The notes: a model not told the origin generated them from the letters alone. A stretch of DNA of 64,000 nt from Undaria pinnatifida (GCA_012845835.1 JABAKD010000026.1:6838493-6902492); one strand, 5' to 3'; shown: positions 23,351-35,937, counted from the stretch's first letter. Numbers and translations: made by a program.

Positions 23351-25950
23351 GTTACTTTGTTTTCTGGTGTGGCCTCTCCAGAGACAGCAATGGGTAATAC
23401 TGTGTAACTGCCTCGTGGGTGCCTTGCCGTATTGACACTACGTGATGCGATCATTCCCCTTGTGCGGAGTTAGGGTTCTCCACCCCGCACAATATTTTAG
23501 GGTTGGGGTTTAGCCTAACTCGATAACCATCATGGTGACCGCCAAAAAAAAACAAAAAACGGTACCCTGTTTATCTAGCTCACGCAGTGACTGACATGTT
23601 TTACAGCGTCGTCGCCAACCAACGCCAACTCCAACATACACATAATGTTTTACAGCGTCGATGCCAACCGAGGCCAACTATTATGTATAGGCATTAGCAG
23701 GGGAGTCACCAACCTGTATCCTTCACGAGGATATACACACCCCGTATCACCCGCGATCGAAGTATCACACGCAGCTTGCAAAGCTGAGTTTTGATCAAAA
23801 ACGTTTTTGGTGGATCTCACAACTGAAGTGTTATTTTTTAATTGTTTTAATGTATATATTGGTGGCCGGGGGGGGGGGGACAAAAAGCGTACCAGGTATA
23901 CTATACTAACCCCCACTGCGAAGAACTCGGGAGCCACCCTGGTTCCAAGGACTTTTTTGCAGTCCTTTCGGGATTAAGGGGGTGCCGCTCAGTCTTCCCA
24001 CACGCGGCCTGCGACCCAAACTCCGGTACATATGTTGCCTCTGCTGGACCATCGGTTGTTGTTGTTGTTGTCCGGGGCTGTAGTGGTGGTGGTGACGATT
24101 GGAAAATTAAAACGTGTTACAGAAACCGGAAGAAAAAGCAACCAAGACCAAAGCCAACAGCAGCAACAGCAGCGCCAGCAGCAGAGTATCAGCAGAAAAT
24201 CAACCGGACACAAAGTATAGCACTTGCTCGCTTGTTCGCTTGCTCGCTTGCTCGGAGGAACGAACGCTCCCATTGGGTCATGAGCAAACCGGCACCGCAG
24301 CTGCAGCATTGAACAAAATGTGGAGCACACACCATGCGTGATTACGAGAAGTCGTCGTTCTGCGGTTGGGCGCTTAGCCGCACATGGACCAAATAGAGGC
24401 AAAAAAAGCTTTTTCAAAAGTACCAGACGTTACGTTGTACGTTTTACGCATGAAAGCCAGTAACACGAGGGCAGTCCGACAAGCGAAGAAGGTCCAATCG
24501 ACCATACGCTACTGCATGCGACCACCGTAGGCAAAGGTACACAACCAAGAGCGATGGGACGTCTGCGTTTGGTTGCGCAACACCGCGGACATAGCCGGTG
24601 CCCTAGCCTCTTTTCACACGCTTCATACCCACAATCTGCGCGCCCGTGGGTGATGTTGCGGGAGCTACGGCTGTTCGAGCGGCAGCTCCACAACAATGGG
24701 ACGTTACAGTCTTTATACTTGTTGTGACTGGTACCTGCACGCCATGTCATCTACCTGGTATGTCCTAATCCTGCGTATCCAGATACCATAGATATTTTGT
24801 CACTCGGCTGTGCGCCCCTCACCACGACTGTTCCTGCGTTTGCGCGGAGTTGCTTGGGAGCGGGCTCCGTTTATGGCAGCATATCAACTCCTGCCGCGCG
24901 CACGGTGATAGCGAAAGCGAAACAAAATTATCATGATAGGACAGTCCTCCGTCGCATTGCGATCGCCCGGCTTTGCGACCACACCACACTCCCCGGCATA
25001 CGTGATGCGTCTCTTGAGTGATCTCGCGTTATCAACGGGAATGTCCGCGTTTTTCACCGCCCTTCCGCAAAATGGCCCTGCTCGCAAGGTATCCTCGGCA
25101 ATACTCTATGCCTATCAGGCCATTTTCACGCGCTCAACGTGTCTGTCGGCCGCTTTCGAGCAGGTCACCGGATTTGTCTACGCTCGCCATGTTTTTGGGT
25201 GTGCAGCATTGCATTGGGGTCAGCAATTGACAAATGTGGCACGTGTATGAGTGTTTCAATCGCTCCATGGTTGCGCTGTGAGTTTTTCCTGTGCCGATGC
25301 TGCCCCTTGGCTGTTTGCCGCCTTCAGGGCGACGTTTTGTTTGAGCCAGAGTAGCCGACTACAGGGCCACGCCTAACGTTTTCTTCAAACGCCACTGTTG
25401 TTTGTCCAGGTGTTCACCGTATGGTTTTGGCGCGTTGGCAGTTCGCTCACTCCGGTCCTTTTAGCCTGCTGCCGTGATTTTGTGGGTTGGGCGTTTTCGA
25501 CTCTGGGCCTTCCACAAAAAAAAATCACCTGTCACGTCCTCAAAACGAACTGCAATGACCGGATCGTTATGTACGAATCACGAATCATCGCTTCGTTTTC
25601 TTCGTCGCCACCCCCCGTCTCCATTGCTGCTCTATCGCCGCCCATGCTTGCAACCTTCCCGTTACGATTCCTTATATATGGGGATTAGTTGCTCTACCCG
25701 GGCGTGGATTTCTATCGTAACCCTCGTTGATTTATGCCCCACGTTTCGGGAATACAATGCTTAAGAGTCAGAGTGGGATCTTTTTTTGCAGTGGTATGCA
25801 GTGGTATGCAGTGGTATGCAGTGGTATGCCCGCTGTCGTAACGGTTAACGCTGGTGTTTAAAATGTCTTGATTTATCATTTGTGCCTGACAATACGTTAA
25901 ACGTGCGGTGGGCGGGTCATTTAGTTTTGGTGTCCGACCCCCCCCCCCCC
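23351..25950. other. no gene supported; scattered simple repeats
   Basis: GTTAGGGTT and TTTTAGGGTTGGGGTTT near 23470-23510 are telomere-like but degenerate. There is a G run at 23868, GTT/CAG-rich DNA at 24055-24190, (GCTTGCTC)n at 24225-24255, and four copies of GTGGTATGCA at 25792-25830. Open frames on both strands are short and overlap each other, with no family resemblance. Confidence 0.45.
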
Positions 25951-25954
25951 CTGG

Positions 25955-26142
25955 CAGGAGATAAGATAGGCTTATTAAGACATTTTTATGTAATACATGG
26001 AAGAAACGTGCTGAGCGCCCAAACGTTGGGGGTGTCTCTGTTTGGAACAGGAACGGTCCTCCGTGTTGAAAGGGGTGCGTGGTCAATGGTCGAATGACCA
26101 AGGCAAGCAACAAAATAAGTACCCCCCCTCCCCCCCCCCCCC
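25955..26142 (+). mobile_element. LINE family D 3' end, 5'-truncated copy
   Basis: The plus frame reads KTFLCNTWKKRAERPNVGG and later KGCVVNGRMTKASNK, with an in-frame TGA between. This corresponds to the carboxy terminus of the minus-strand LINE at 59091-62585. It ends in a C run (26121-26142), the same kind of 3' terminus as the other copies. Confidence 0.75.
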
Positions 26143-26314
26143 CGCGTTCGCGCGCGCGGGTGCTTCTTTCCTTTCGTTCTTGCTTGTCCCGCCTCCGTGC
26201 AATGTATGTTTATTCTGTTTGATGCTTTGAAGCTTTCCAGCAGGTACTCCAACGCTAGAATGCGCTACTCGGTGCGGCTCGCAACTTTCGGCGATTGCGT
26301 CGGTTCGTAGCCTG

Positions 26315-27188
26315 ATGTTAGGTGGGGTGTGCGCGATCGTTGGGCTGGCCACCTTGCTTGGTGTCCGCTCTGCTTTGAGTCCAGCTACGGCCGGTCATGG
26401 CGAGGATAGTGCTGGCGCCACATCCTTGGCTGAGGCAGACAGTGTTGACCACGCATCCGTTGCCGAAGAGGATGTCAGTGTCGTTCCTTCTTGGGACGGC
26501 GGCGTCGGGGATGCCTTCGGGGCGGCCAACATGCAAGTGAGGACGGTGTTTGGGGTGTGATACTACAGTAGGTGGGGATAGGTTAGGGTTGGCGAGGCGA
26601 TGTTTCGTGTGTGATACTCGTCGGCGCTTTGCCAATTGCGACTGTGACCCACTGAATCTACCGTAGACGTGCCACGCTGTATGCGCACAAGACAGAGCCT
26701 GCCTACTTGGGTAGGCAAGGCCAAGCCCTATCGCTGAACCACGAGTATGTCGGTGTCCGCTGCCGTACTTTGTGCACGAACAGAACTGCACCCGCGTTCT
26801 CGAGGGGCCAATTACGTGGAAATAGTGTGGTCAGTGGTGATGTCACGAAAACGCCGGGAAGTGAACTCGTACCCGCTGTTGATGTAAGCGTGGTGTTGTG
26901 CGTTGCGTGTCGCTGTTTTACCGTGATGTTGCTGTTGTGTTTCGTGCTGCGAGTTGCCGATTTACCATTATGTTGACGTTGTGCTTTGGCATTACATGTT
27001 GCCTAACCCCTCCATTATTTGCCGGCGTTGTGTGGTTGTGTTGCGGTTTGCCATTTTTCGACTTTAGCAGCTGTACCACCTGGCGAGGGATGACGTGCTC
27101 GACGTCGTCGGGGAAGGAGACGAGTCGTGTGACAACTGGCGCAAAACAAAATCTGCAAGATGCGCGGACGCCAACAACTGCGGGAAAG
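26315..27188 (+). CDS. putative secreted or membrane protein, first two exons
   Basis: The ATG at 26315 starts a hydrophobic, signal-peptide-like amino end (MLGGVCAIVGLATLLGV) followed by an acidic, Ser/Ala-rich stretch up to a GT donor after 26536 (phase 0). A 531-bp intron leads to 27068-27188 (acceptor TTTAG, phase 0). That exon reads YHLARDDVLDVVGEGDESCD and a short Cys-containing part, and leaves in phase 1 at GGGAAAG|GTGGGA. No further exon could be joined with confidence; a LINE copy lies downstream in the presumed intron. The family is not recognised. Confidence 0.35.
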
Positions 27189-27605
27189 GTGGGAGCATCT
27201 ACCGTCGTCTTGGGCGTACTCTTACTGTTGACTGGTGCTGGTGCTGGGTGCTTGCGCTTGCTTCGCTAGGGTTTACACTTTTTTGCCGAAAGGCTCTTCT
27301 CTGTTGGGACTCCTCAACAGTTGAACTACTGTATTGAACTACTGTATTGAACTAGCCCATGTCGTTGGAATTCCTTTCTTGTGTTACATACAACACGAGT
27401 CGTTAGAAGATAAGTCGTTAGAAGACGAGTGGTTACATCATCAGTCATTACATACCTAGGCCATGAGATTTTTATCGCGTTAAGCGTACAACGCTGCTCA
27501 AACTCACATGATGGCTCACATGATGGCTCACCTGATGGGTGATAGGTGATAGGTGATGAGGAAAAACTATTGATAGGAAGGAGCTACCCTTTTCGTAGCG
27601 CGTTG

Positions 27606-27672
27606 CTGATCTTGATCTTGCGCTTGCGCTTGCGCTTGCGCTTCCGCTTGCGCTTGCGCTTGCTCTTGCTGT
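27606..27672. repeat. CTTGCG hexanucleotide repeat
   Basis: About nine interrupted copies of CTTGCG. The plus frame would read alternating Leu-Ala and then a Cys/Asp stretch up to a possible donor (GCGCA|GTGAGT) near 27740. An exon is possible but I could not find a matching acceptor phase. Confidence 0.8.
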
Positions 27673-28004
27673 TCCTGGATGCGACGACGCGGACGAGCTC
27701 CGGCCCACAGTTAAACATGTAGCACTTGTTGTAGTGCGCGCAGTGAGTATGGAGAAAATGCGGTTGCTATGGTGCGAGTGTTGCGGTTTTAGAGCTCTGT
27801 GTGTTAAAACGATGGTAGACAGTGATACGTGGTGGCAAGCGATGCGCTTCATCGTCTTGTTTTTTTGTGCTCGAGAATCATTTTTTATCTCCTAAAACAT
27901 TAAAAACGAATGAAAATACTTCCCTCGGTAAACGTGGAGGGAGCAATGGTTAGCTCTTTGTATACTGGAAGTATGTATACACCTGGTGTATGTAATGGTA
28001 GAGA

Positions 28005-28952
28005 AGTTGTTGTTGTTGTTATTCTCACATTAACTCGTATAATCAAGTCCGTGGTCACAGGACAGGCTCCAGTCACTCTGGAGCTGAAGAATAACCCAGG
28101 GAAAAAACACAAACCAAAGGTGGTACACGCATATAATCACAGCTGACGCAATGCGTGCCTCCACCAGAAACATGTAAAAGTGAAGTCCGGAGTCAGCCTA
28201 CAATGTGCCAGGTCCATACCGCTGCATACGTCTCATTACTCACGCCTGGAAGAACCGACTATACCGCTTGCCACCCGAGAAAGACTACCACGTATATATA
28301 TTGCACGTAGTATCTATCACTACGCATACGCACGACATACGCAAGTCGATTGGAAAAACAAGCAAGGAAAAGAAAAGATGAAGGAAAGGAAAGAAAAGAC
28401 AAGAAAATGAAAAAACGAAAAAGGAAAGAAAAGAAAAGAAAAGAAAAGACAAGAAAAGAAAAGAAAAGACAAGAAAAGAAAAGAAAAGAAAAGACAAGAA
28501 AAGCAAGAAAAGAAAAGAAAAGACAAGAAAAGCAAGAAAAGACAAGACAAGAAGAGGAAGCAAGGAAAGGAAGAGAGAAAAAAAAATGTGATACTAGCAG
28601 ACCCTAGGAGCTGACTAAAGACGGCATTGGGCTCATAGAGGGTATCAAGTGCATCATCAATGGCACTGAGGAGAGAACGCAACATGGCGAAGAAGTCAGG
28701 GCGGTCTTACGCTATCTTGTCACGGCCATTAGAAGGCCCACAACTTTCAAGACGATGATGGCCAGACCCAGACTTCAGTCTCTTGGGCATGACCCCCCCC
28801 CCCCCCCCTTTCCCCCTTCCCCCCTCCCCCCCTCCCCCACTCCCCCCTCCCCCCGGCCGCATAGAGATGCCGACGGTGACTGGCGCTGCCGCAGCCTTTG
28901 CTCGTCGCTCTGCAGCTTTGCGTCTCTCCGTTTCATGCCAATCCCGCATGAA
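28005..28952 (-). mobile_element. LINE family A, 5'-truncated copy (A4) with target duplication
   Basis: The 3' end faces left and ends in (AAC)n on the minus strand; the 5' truncation is at the codons for FMR(N)KHETER of the LINE product. GTAGAGA occurs immediately outside both ends (27998-28004 and 28953-28959), a 7-bp target-site duplication. Inside are the purine tract (28350-28590) and the C/T-rich tract (28793-28855) common to the family. Confidence 0.9.
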
Positions 28953-29189
28953 GTAGAGATACCTAGTATATATATTAGTAGAGGAAGTAGAAGTTTGGAC
29001 GATAACGACTGTGGGCGGGAAATCGAAGGATGAAACAGCGTTTCGCAATATGTATATATGCATTATGCATTAGGGTGTTGGTGGTGTTGGTGGGATAATG
29101 CTGAGGTTATGGCTATACTCGTATTGATAAAGGAGTGATGATGATGGTGACGTCGATTGTGCTGTTCATGATGAGGGAAGAGTAATTAT

Positions 29190-29325
29190 TATAATGATGA
29201 TGGTGATGATGGTGATGATGATGATGATGATGATATTTATTATAGTGATGATGATGACGACGATGGTGGTGATGGTGATAATGATGTCATTGATGTCGCT
29301 GCTGCTGATGATGATGGTGATGGTG
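29190..29325. repeat. GATGAT/GGTGAT-rich microsatellite
   Basis: Imperfect (GAT)n with GGT and AAT interruptions. Open frames through it (Met-rich) are products of the repeat. Confidence 0.85.
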
Positions 29326-29328
29326 CAG

Positions 29329-29400
29329 GGTGGTTGTTCGGGCGAAAAGGGCTTCTGTTGGCTCTACCGTGGGCCGGCCTCAACGATAGCAGCGTCACAG
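29329..29400 (+). CDS. possible exon: second half of a PAN/Apple-like domain
   Basis: A 72-base phase-0 segment between an acceptor (GGTGCAG) and a donor (CACAG|GTATGG) reads GGCSGEKGFCWLYRGPAS. C-W-L-(K/Y)-S/R-G is the usual end of PAN/Apple domains in secreted proteins. The exon with the first half was not found upstream, where microsatellite and a LINE copy lie. It may belong to the gene beginning at 26315. Confidence 0.3.
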
Positions 29401-30976
29401 GTATGGGATGTTCAGAACAAGCTCATGTAATCCTATCCCGAGTACGCACGGTGATGCCCACACGCCGTTGTGCAAACATGCTTGGCACATAACGCCAGTT
29501 TTAGGCTGATGCCATCGTCGTTCCTTTGTTGGCGTTGCGTCGAATGGTATGCCGATCATTGGTAGTACTCGATTTGTGCTTTGTCCTTGCTGCCGTGAGC
29601 GGTGCGGTGACGTTCTTGGCGGCACAGCAGTTTTGGTGGCGAGCAACTCCAATGGTCGCGGTAGAGAATTACTCCTGAAGGCATATAGAGTCAAAGAGCT
29701 CCGTCTGCGGGTACTGAGATGAATCACGTTTTTTCCTGCGTCGCAGCGCTTGCTTCGTCGCGCGTCTTAAACTAGATGATCGCGGGGCTCGTGTATTGTT
29801 GCTGTTGCTGTTGATTTTTCGGGGGATGTTGTCGCGGTTACTGGTGTTGCTGTCGTGATCGGTGTTGCCGTTCTCGCGGGCTACCGTTGCTGCTCTCGTC
29901 GTGTGTGTATCAATGCAACGAGGAAGGGCCTAACCCTTAGAACGATGCTGGGTGAGAGTAACAGAATGTGACAGAAGGGACAGTTTTGTGGTCTGGTCTG
30001 GGGTAAGTGGTTATTTTGTTTCCATTCTAATTCACCGCATTAAGCAGCATTAAGTAACGTCCACCTTCGAGGAAGACGATGTTTTCCCTGCTGCTGTACG
30101 TAGTCGGTTATCGATGTCTTGCAATGTCGTTGTTTTCTTGAAAACGATGTTGTGATTTTAATCGATATCGCCGGTGCCTTCCTTTGCTCTGCTTTTGCTT
30201 GAACGCCGCGGCAACCCAGAGGAGTGGCCTGCTGGAGAGGCCAGGGCGGTGACTGTCGTCGGCTTAAAGGAGGGGGGAAACGGAGAAGAATCTGACTGCA
30301 ATGCTGGCGATTTATCTATGCTGTTCCGGCTACAAGGGCCGGAGGCACTCGCTGAGGTAGATGTTTTCCGTGCACAGCAAGTACAAGGAGGATTGGACCG
30401 CCTTTTTTTTTGCAATCTACTACAGCACAGAACACCTACTAAGACAGCAAGCAATAAGCGACCCAGGCTGAAACTTTCATGGGAAAATAAATACGGAAGC
30501 CGTTTTACGAAAGATAGTGTGGACCGCTCCCTTTTTCGAGTAATAAATCCAGCCTGAACCCGCAGCCCTGCTTGTTCTTCTTCTTCTTATTATTATTATT
30601 ATTGCGATAGATAAATGTCCTGTACAGCTTGACAAGTCGTGCTGGGCGCGTACAAGAACACACCCCGAGTGGTGTGTGGTGTGTGGGGACAGCGAAGCAC
30701 CCTCCAAGCTGTATATATAACGCAGCACGATGCAGACTCAGCCTGGGGACTTCGGCCAATACATGGTTGATGTCGGTGCGACAACCATTTGTCGGATATG
30801 TTTCATGCTGTACTGTACGTGGGTTCGTCGGTGAAACCTTGCTCTGCATCCTTGTTCTGCCACCTCGTGCCGTACCGTACCTTGTGATACGTCATTCTTA
30901 ACGTCGTGTGTGGTGTTTAGCTTACTTAAGTGACCCCATGTTCCAACCTCTTGCTGTGCCGTTAAAACGCAGCCTT
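29401..30976. other. no firm gene; one exon-like frame at 30174-30385
   Basis: A plus frame at 30174-30385 reads coherent sequence (EESDCNAGDLSMLFRLQGPE, then LAEVDVFRAQQVQGG), but no matching neighbours were found. A minus frame at 29395-29727 is also open. TTCTTCTTATTATTATT at 30577-30602 is simple repeat. Confidence 0.35.
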
Positions 30977-31205
30977 GCGCTGTGACCTTGGGTTGCACCC
31001 TAATGCTGTAACCCTGGAACCCTGTAACCTTGGGTTGCACCCTAATGCTGGAACCCTGGAACCCTGTAACCTTGGGTTGCACCCTAATGCTGGAACCCTG
31101 GAACCCTGGAACCTTGGGTTACACCCTAATACTGGAAACCTGGAACCCTGTAACCTTGGGTTACACCCTAATACTGGAAACCTGGAACCCTGTAACCTTC
31201 CGCTG
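30977..31205. repeat. 42-bp minisatellite, five units
   Basis: The unit opens AACCTTGGGTTGCACCCTAA, then TGCTGGAACCCTGGAACCCT and GT. A variant with TTACACC and ACTGGAAACC forms the last two units. The length is a multiple of three, so several frames on both strands stay open, for example NLGLHPNAGTLEPC repeated. Confidence 0.9.
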
Positions 31206-31801
31206 TAACCTGTCTGATGTCCAAAAAAACGTAAGGCGGCGGTGCCTGTGGAGGGGAGGTGTGCGTGGAGTGCCGTGTTTCGCCCACTCTTGGAAGGAAC
31301 CTTCACTTTCAAGGCCACCGTGATCAACTGGAAGGGGGGGTTAGAGATACACCGAAAAAAGTGAGTGATGAAGTCATCAAGTCATCAGGAGCACACAAAG
31401 AAGGAACAAAACGGAGCCATACCCGTAGAAAAGCTCAAAAGAAAACCACGTCGGAGCGTTGTGGTCCTGTGCGAATCGAGAAAATGATGGACGCGGGGGG
31501 GTATCTCTTTTTTTCGTGGTTTTGTTGCTGTTAATGGTAACCCCCCCTGCCTGGCTCCTTAGCAGAAAATATTTGATGAGTTTTTTTTTGTTTAGCACTC
31601 ACCTGGAGTGGGTGTTGAAGATGTTGATCTCACCTTGACCGTTTTACCAACTGCGAAAATAATCACACCCTAATCTCAAGTAGTTTTTTCGTCAAAATCA
31701 TGGACGCAGCTCTTAAGGGGTTGACTCGTCAACAAGTTCTAGTCCGTGTTCGCGAGACGAGCTCCGTTGTTCCGTTGTTTCGGTCTGTCCTACGGTGCTG
31801 T

Positions 31802-31842
31802 GGTACAGTACGGTACGGTACGGTACGGTACGGTACGGTACG
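31802..31842. repeat. GGTAC pentanucleotide repeat
   Basis: About seven copies of GGTAC (KpnI-like palindromic core overlaps) in a row. Confidence 0.9.
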
Positions 31843-31845
31843 GCT

Positions 31846-33783
31846 GGGCTAGGCCAAGTTCCGTACACGTGTATACCTCGGCGGGTTTTGTAGGGTGGCT
31901 ACCGTTTATAACCATGCCATCAAACGTTTTCAGCGTGTTTTCAGCACATTTGAAGGGTCGCGTAATACGATACCTCGTACACACCTGTAAACGAAGGTCA
32001 AGACAGTTCTATAAGCGAACAAACCCATAGCGGTATCATGCCGTTATTCCGTGCCGGGAGCCTATTAATAGTAAAAGAGCCTGTAAATGCGAATGGGGAT
32101 CTGGCATGAGGCGAAACCGACCGTTTGTAGCAGTGGAGGCTTAACGGGTACGGCGTCGTGTCGGAACAGCAAAAGTTTTTAGAAACCGTTCAAAAAATGA
32201 ACACTTCAGGTCAAGTTGAAAATGCGCCAGGGCACAAAGCAATGACTACTTACGACTAAAGCTACGACGATAAAAAGCGATAAGCAATGACACACAACGA
32301 AGCAACAGAGGCTTGCCATTTCATGTTTTTGTTACGCGGGCACGACGAAACGGACAATCATCATCACACATCAGAGTAACAAGAGCCTCGCTTATGCTGG
32401 GTAAATGTCTCGCGAACAAAAAACATGTTGTACCCCTCGAAACCTTACTCGTTCGATTCACCGGGTGCTAGTCATCAAATCGAAATTACCCGTCGCACTA
32501 CAATATGTTTCTTCGTTTTTTTGCGTAATATCAGGGTATAACCAAGACTAGCATAGCGCGGTGTAAAATCAAGTACCGAATCGCTTGCCATTGCTAGCCG
32601 CCAAGTAAACAACCAACGACATCGTGTCGGATCACCCTTCAACACACAGCATCGTACCAGGTATGGCATTGCGGGTGCAAGGCATCAAAAACGTATAGCA
32701 TAGTGGTAGTGAACATGGAGTTTACTGGTACAGGCTTATCAACATGGTTATTGTGTTTTTTGCGATGGATGTATACATGACATTTTTCTAATTGAATTGT
32801 AGCTTGTGTGGGTGATTTGATACCTTATCACGTCACATTATCTCTTATGATAGTGCTATGAATACATGGCGAGTTTAGGTCGAATGCCGTTGCCATTACA
32901 CCTCTCAGCATGTCGCCACAAGCGGTCGTGTCCCAGATATCGTGACCCAACAGTAGTACCTACTGGTATACGTTTGCATAGTTACACCGCTTTCGCGCGC
33001 ACTGTTGCTCCACGAGAAATGTGCGTGTGTTATCCATGTATTGCTTTAGGTGCGATCCACATACCGGTGCCCAATGGAGTGAACAACGTGTTGTGTTGTT
33101 TTGATGTACCGTGTCAGGTGTAACGAGGTCGCCGGCGCTTACGGCGAAGGGTCTGTTCAGATGGGTGCAGTGCCGACCGGGTGGGTGCAATTGCTCTTGC
33201 CAGGATTATTGCAGATTGCGTCAAAATGCTTGGTATGACTATAAATATGACTTCGACTATGACTATCAATATACTATTAATATGACTATTAGTGTTTACC
33301 CTAACCCTAACCCAGACTATCAATACCAGGTAGGCGACTAAATTGATTGTGATGTGCATCCTTATCAAGCGTTAGCGGGCAGCAGTTTGAGGTTGATCAT
33401 GCCACCATGCTACACGCATGCCGTACATGATATATTTTGCGTTACAGCTCGGGCGCACAACCTTACCCTACACTACTACCCCGTGCTGCTTCTGCGTGTG
33501 GCCGAGGTGGCATGGCTGTAAGGCTGTAAGGTTGTAAGGTTGTAAGCGTCACACGACATCAGTTATGAGCATGTCGTGAACACGTCATAAACCAATCGAC
33601 GTGTGTCCTTTCTGAATGCTATGATCCGTTAATGGTTTCTGGTGTAGCGTGTGTCACGTCTCCCGCTGGTGGTGTTTGGGCAGTTTCAGCGACTATCACA
33701 TATTTACCGAGCACAAGCATTTCAGAACACGGGACACTAGCAGTCGGCACAAGTACGCTTGTACTCCGTTAACGTGCCCAGCG
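31846..33783. other. no gene supported
   Basis: Mixed-composition DNA. There is a short (CTATAA/GACTAT)n-like patch at 33235-33290, ACCCTAACCCTAACCC at 33299-33314 (telomere-like, under three units), and four imperfect copies of TGTAAGGT at 33515-33545. Open frames are short and unrecognised. Confidence 0.45.
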
Positions 33784-35937
33784 ATGGATGCCATGGGGAG
33801 TACAGTGGCGTGCTTGTTTTTTGTTGGCTTGCTGGCGGTAACAGATACGGCGAAGTTGTGTCAGTGACAATTTGGGTGAGATCCGCCGCGGAGCATGTAT
33901 AGTTGCTGGACCAATTAATGCTGCTCTCTGTTATTTACAGTAGCGTCGTAGGGAATGCGTCGTTTCGTGTCGATACGCAATTCGATTCATTTCAAGCCCA
34001 GGCGAAAGCGCCGCAGCAGTGCTCAAGTGATAGCCGAGAGCTATCTGTGGCGATGGAACGTCCTCTAATTTGCTAGGTATTCGATATAGGGTTTGTCACA
34101 TATCAGTTATTCGACTATCATGATCAATATGGTCAACATGCCAGCATCATGACAGTGTTACGGAGCGATGGCCCCTTTGTCTCAACTGCACTGCGTAGCC
34201 GTATCGTGCGAACAGCTGTGATTCCGCGTGCCTCTTAAGTTGTTAAACAGTTAATCATGCCATTACCTGATTTTTTCCTAAAGGCTTGGTTCCGTGCAGC
34301 AAAACAACAAAACATTTAACAAAAAATGTGTTTGATGTGACGATGATAATATTATTTTTTATATGCTGATTTTTTTGTTTGTGCGTTGTGTGCGTTGTTA
34401 GTGCGTTGAATGGTGCCTAGTTTTGGTTTGCGCGATGGCGATAACCTTGTTATGTGTGATATGTTATGTGGTGATGATATTTTTGTCAGGGGAGGACCTT
34501 TTTATGGAAACTTCGAAGCATGCTGTGCACTGTGCACTCGGGCTGAGGGCTGTGTGGCGTGGTCAGCAACGAGTAACGCAGCTGTAGCGCTCGTCGACGG
34601 TGACAGGTAAGACGGTATTAACTAGGAATTTATCATAATTTCACAGCGTGCCTGTTATTGTTGGTGCGATATCATATGTTACTGCTGGTGCGAGGTAGGT
34701 AACTTGCTGTTTGTTGCTGTTTGTTGTTTCCAGCGGGATTTGACATGAAAGACAATTCCGTCAAGTGCAAGGACGCGAGTTGACCAAAACGAAGAAAACT
34801 AGGAGCAATGGGAGGGCTGAACCGTATGCGCGATGCGAATGAAGGCAAATACCGGGGGGGGGGGGCGGGGGGGGGGGGGGGGGGTGACACCTGTGACCAC
34901 GGTTTGTCCAGACGGATGCTGAGGGTAACTGGCCTCGAGTTGAGCTGGGAAGTACACGTGATGCAAAAACAAAAATAGACGTGCGCGAAGCAGTGTGGGT
35001 ATACAGTCGAAAAGGCATGCCAAAGTGTCATAGCAGCAATCTGCGCCGGATGTAGATGCCAAAAGTGTCATAGCAGCCGCAAGCCAACAGTGTGGGCCGT
35101 TGCGTGCTACTGCAGTATGCTTTCTCCTGGCGCAATATCCGTAGAGATTACGGCTACACGTTGCCCTGCGGTCGTTGTGCCTGGAGCCTCAACGTTCGCA
35201 GGATGCTGTCGTGTCTTCTTTACTCGCTTGAGAGTGGGAGTTTTGGGGCTTCCCGGTTGTCCCCCGTCGTATTGTTTACACTGTTAACGCCATGTCGAAA
35301 TTGGGTCAGTTTGTGAGGTGGTGGGGATGAAGATCATGCCCAAGGCATGTGGTGTCATGTGATGTTTACATATGATTCCGTATCATGTGGTATGATACAG
35401 GTATGATGTAGCGGTTTGCACGTGTGCTGCCGAAATTGCGTAGTACACTTGAGTGCCTGTTTTTGCTGCGGACACAACTCTGCAGTGCTGTTGTAAAAAC
35501 GGGTTGTGTTGTCGCCACCGTGGAATCATCCTGATTGGGTATGCAAATGTAGGGGCCAATCACCTTCGTCACATCGTACGGTACGATGTGGTGTCACGTG
35601 CTGTGATCACGTGTTGTGTGGTACCAAGGTATGATGTAATGTAATGCAATGTAAATATTGTATCATGTCATGTGGCAGGATGGCAGGCCATGTGCATGAG
35701 GGGGGATCATGTGAGGAAATTATGTATATTACACTCTTTGAAACGGGTTTTGTTTGGTACCTGATGTCATTCTTCTGGTGGTCTGTCTTTTTCTTTTAAT
35801 ATCAGGTGCGCTCTTTACTCGTCTGTTTTGGGCGACCCCATGGAGGAGTTATCGCTGAATCAGGTAGTACGCAGCGGCACATCGCGCTCTGAGGAATCAA
35901 TGATGTACCTGGCTCCTTCCATGTCTATTGATAGAAG
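33784..35937 (+). CDS. secreted PAN/Apple-like domain protein, first three exons
   Basis: Exon 1 (33784-33863) starts at an ATG and encodes a signal peptide (MDAMGSTVACLFFVGLLAV, then TDTAKLC). Exon 2 (34421-34606) reads DGDNLVMCDMLCGDDIFVRG and EACCALCTRAEGCVAWSAT. Exon 3 (35806-35937) opens CALYSSVLGDPMEE. All junctions are GT-AG and all three phases agree (phase 2 each time). Cys-Cys-x-x-Cys...GCVAW followed by C-x-L-Y-S is the core of PAN/Apple domains, which bind carbohydrate or protein outside the cell. The last exon ends at GATAGAAG|GTGAGA, so more exons should follow, but a LINE begins about 420 bp downstream and no continuation was found. A substrate cannot be named. Confidence 0.55.
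34800..34922 (-). repeat. dispersed repeat with long G run, inverted copy of 15995-16103
   Basis: The reverse complement matches 15995-16103 around GGACAA.CCGTGGTCACAGG and ATCGCGCATA. The central G run (34854-34885) is far longer here. It lies in the second intron of the PAN/Apple-like gene. Confidence 0.75.

Noticed and set aside
28285-28685. Phe/Leu/Ser-rich membrane-like open frames (also at 18784-19044 and 39908-40269)
   Set aside because: They are translations of the purine/pyrimidine tract in the 3' region of family-A LINE copies.
29194-29430. Methionine-rich open frame
   Set aside because: It is a reading of the GAT microsatellite; only the last 24 codons look like an exon.
33299-33314. 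Second interstitial telomeric block
   Set aside because: Fewer than three CCCTAA units, which can occur by chance.
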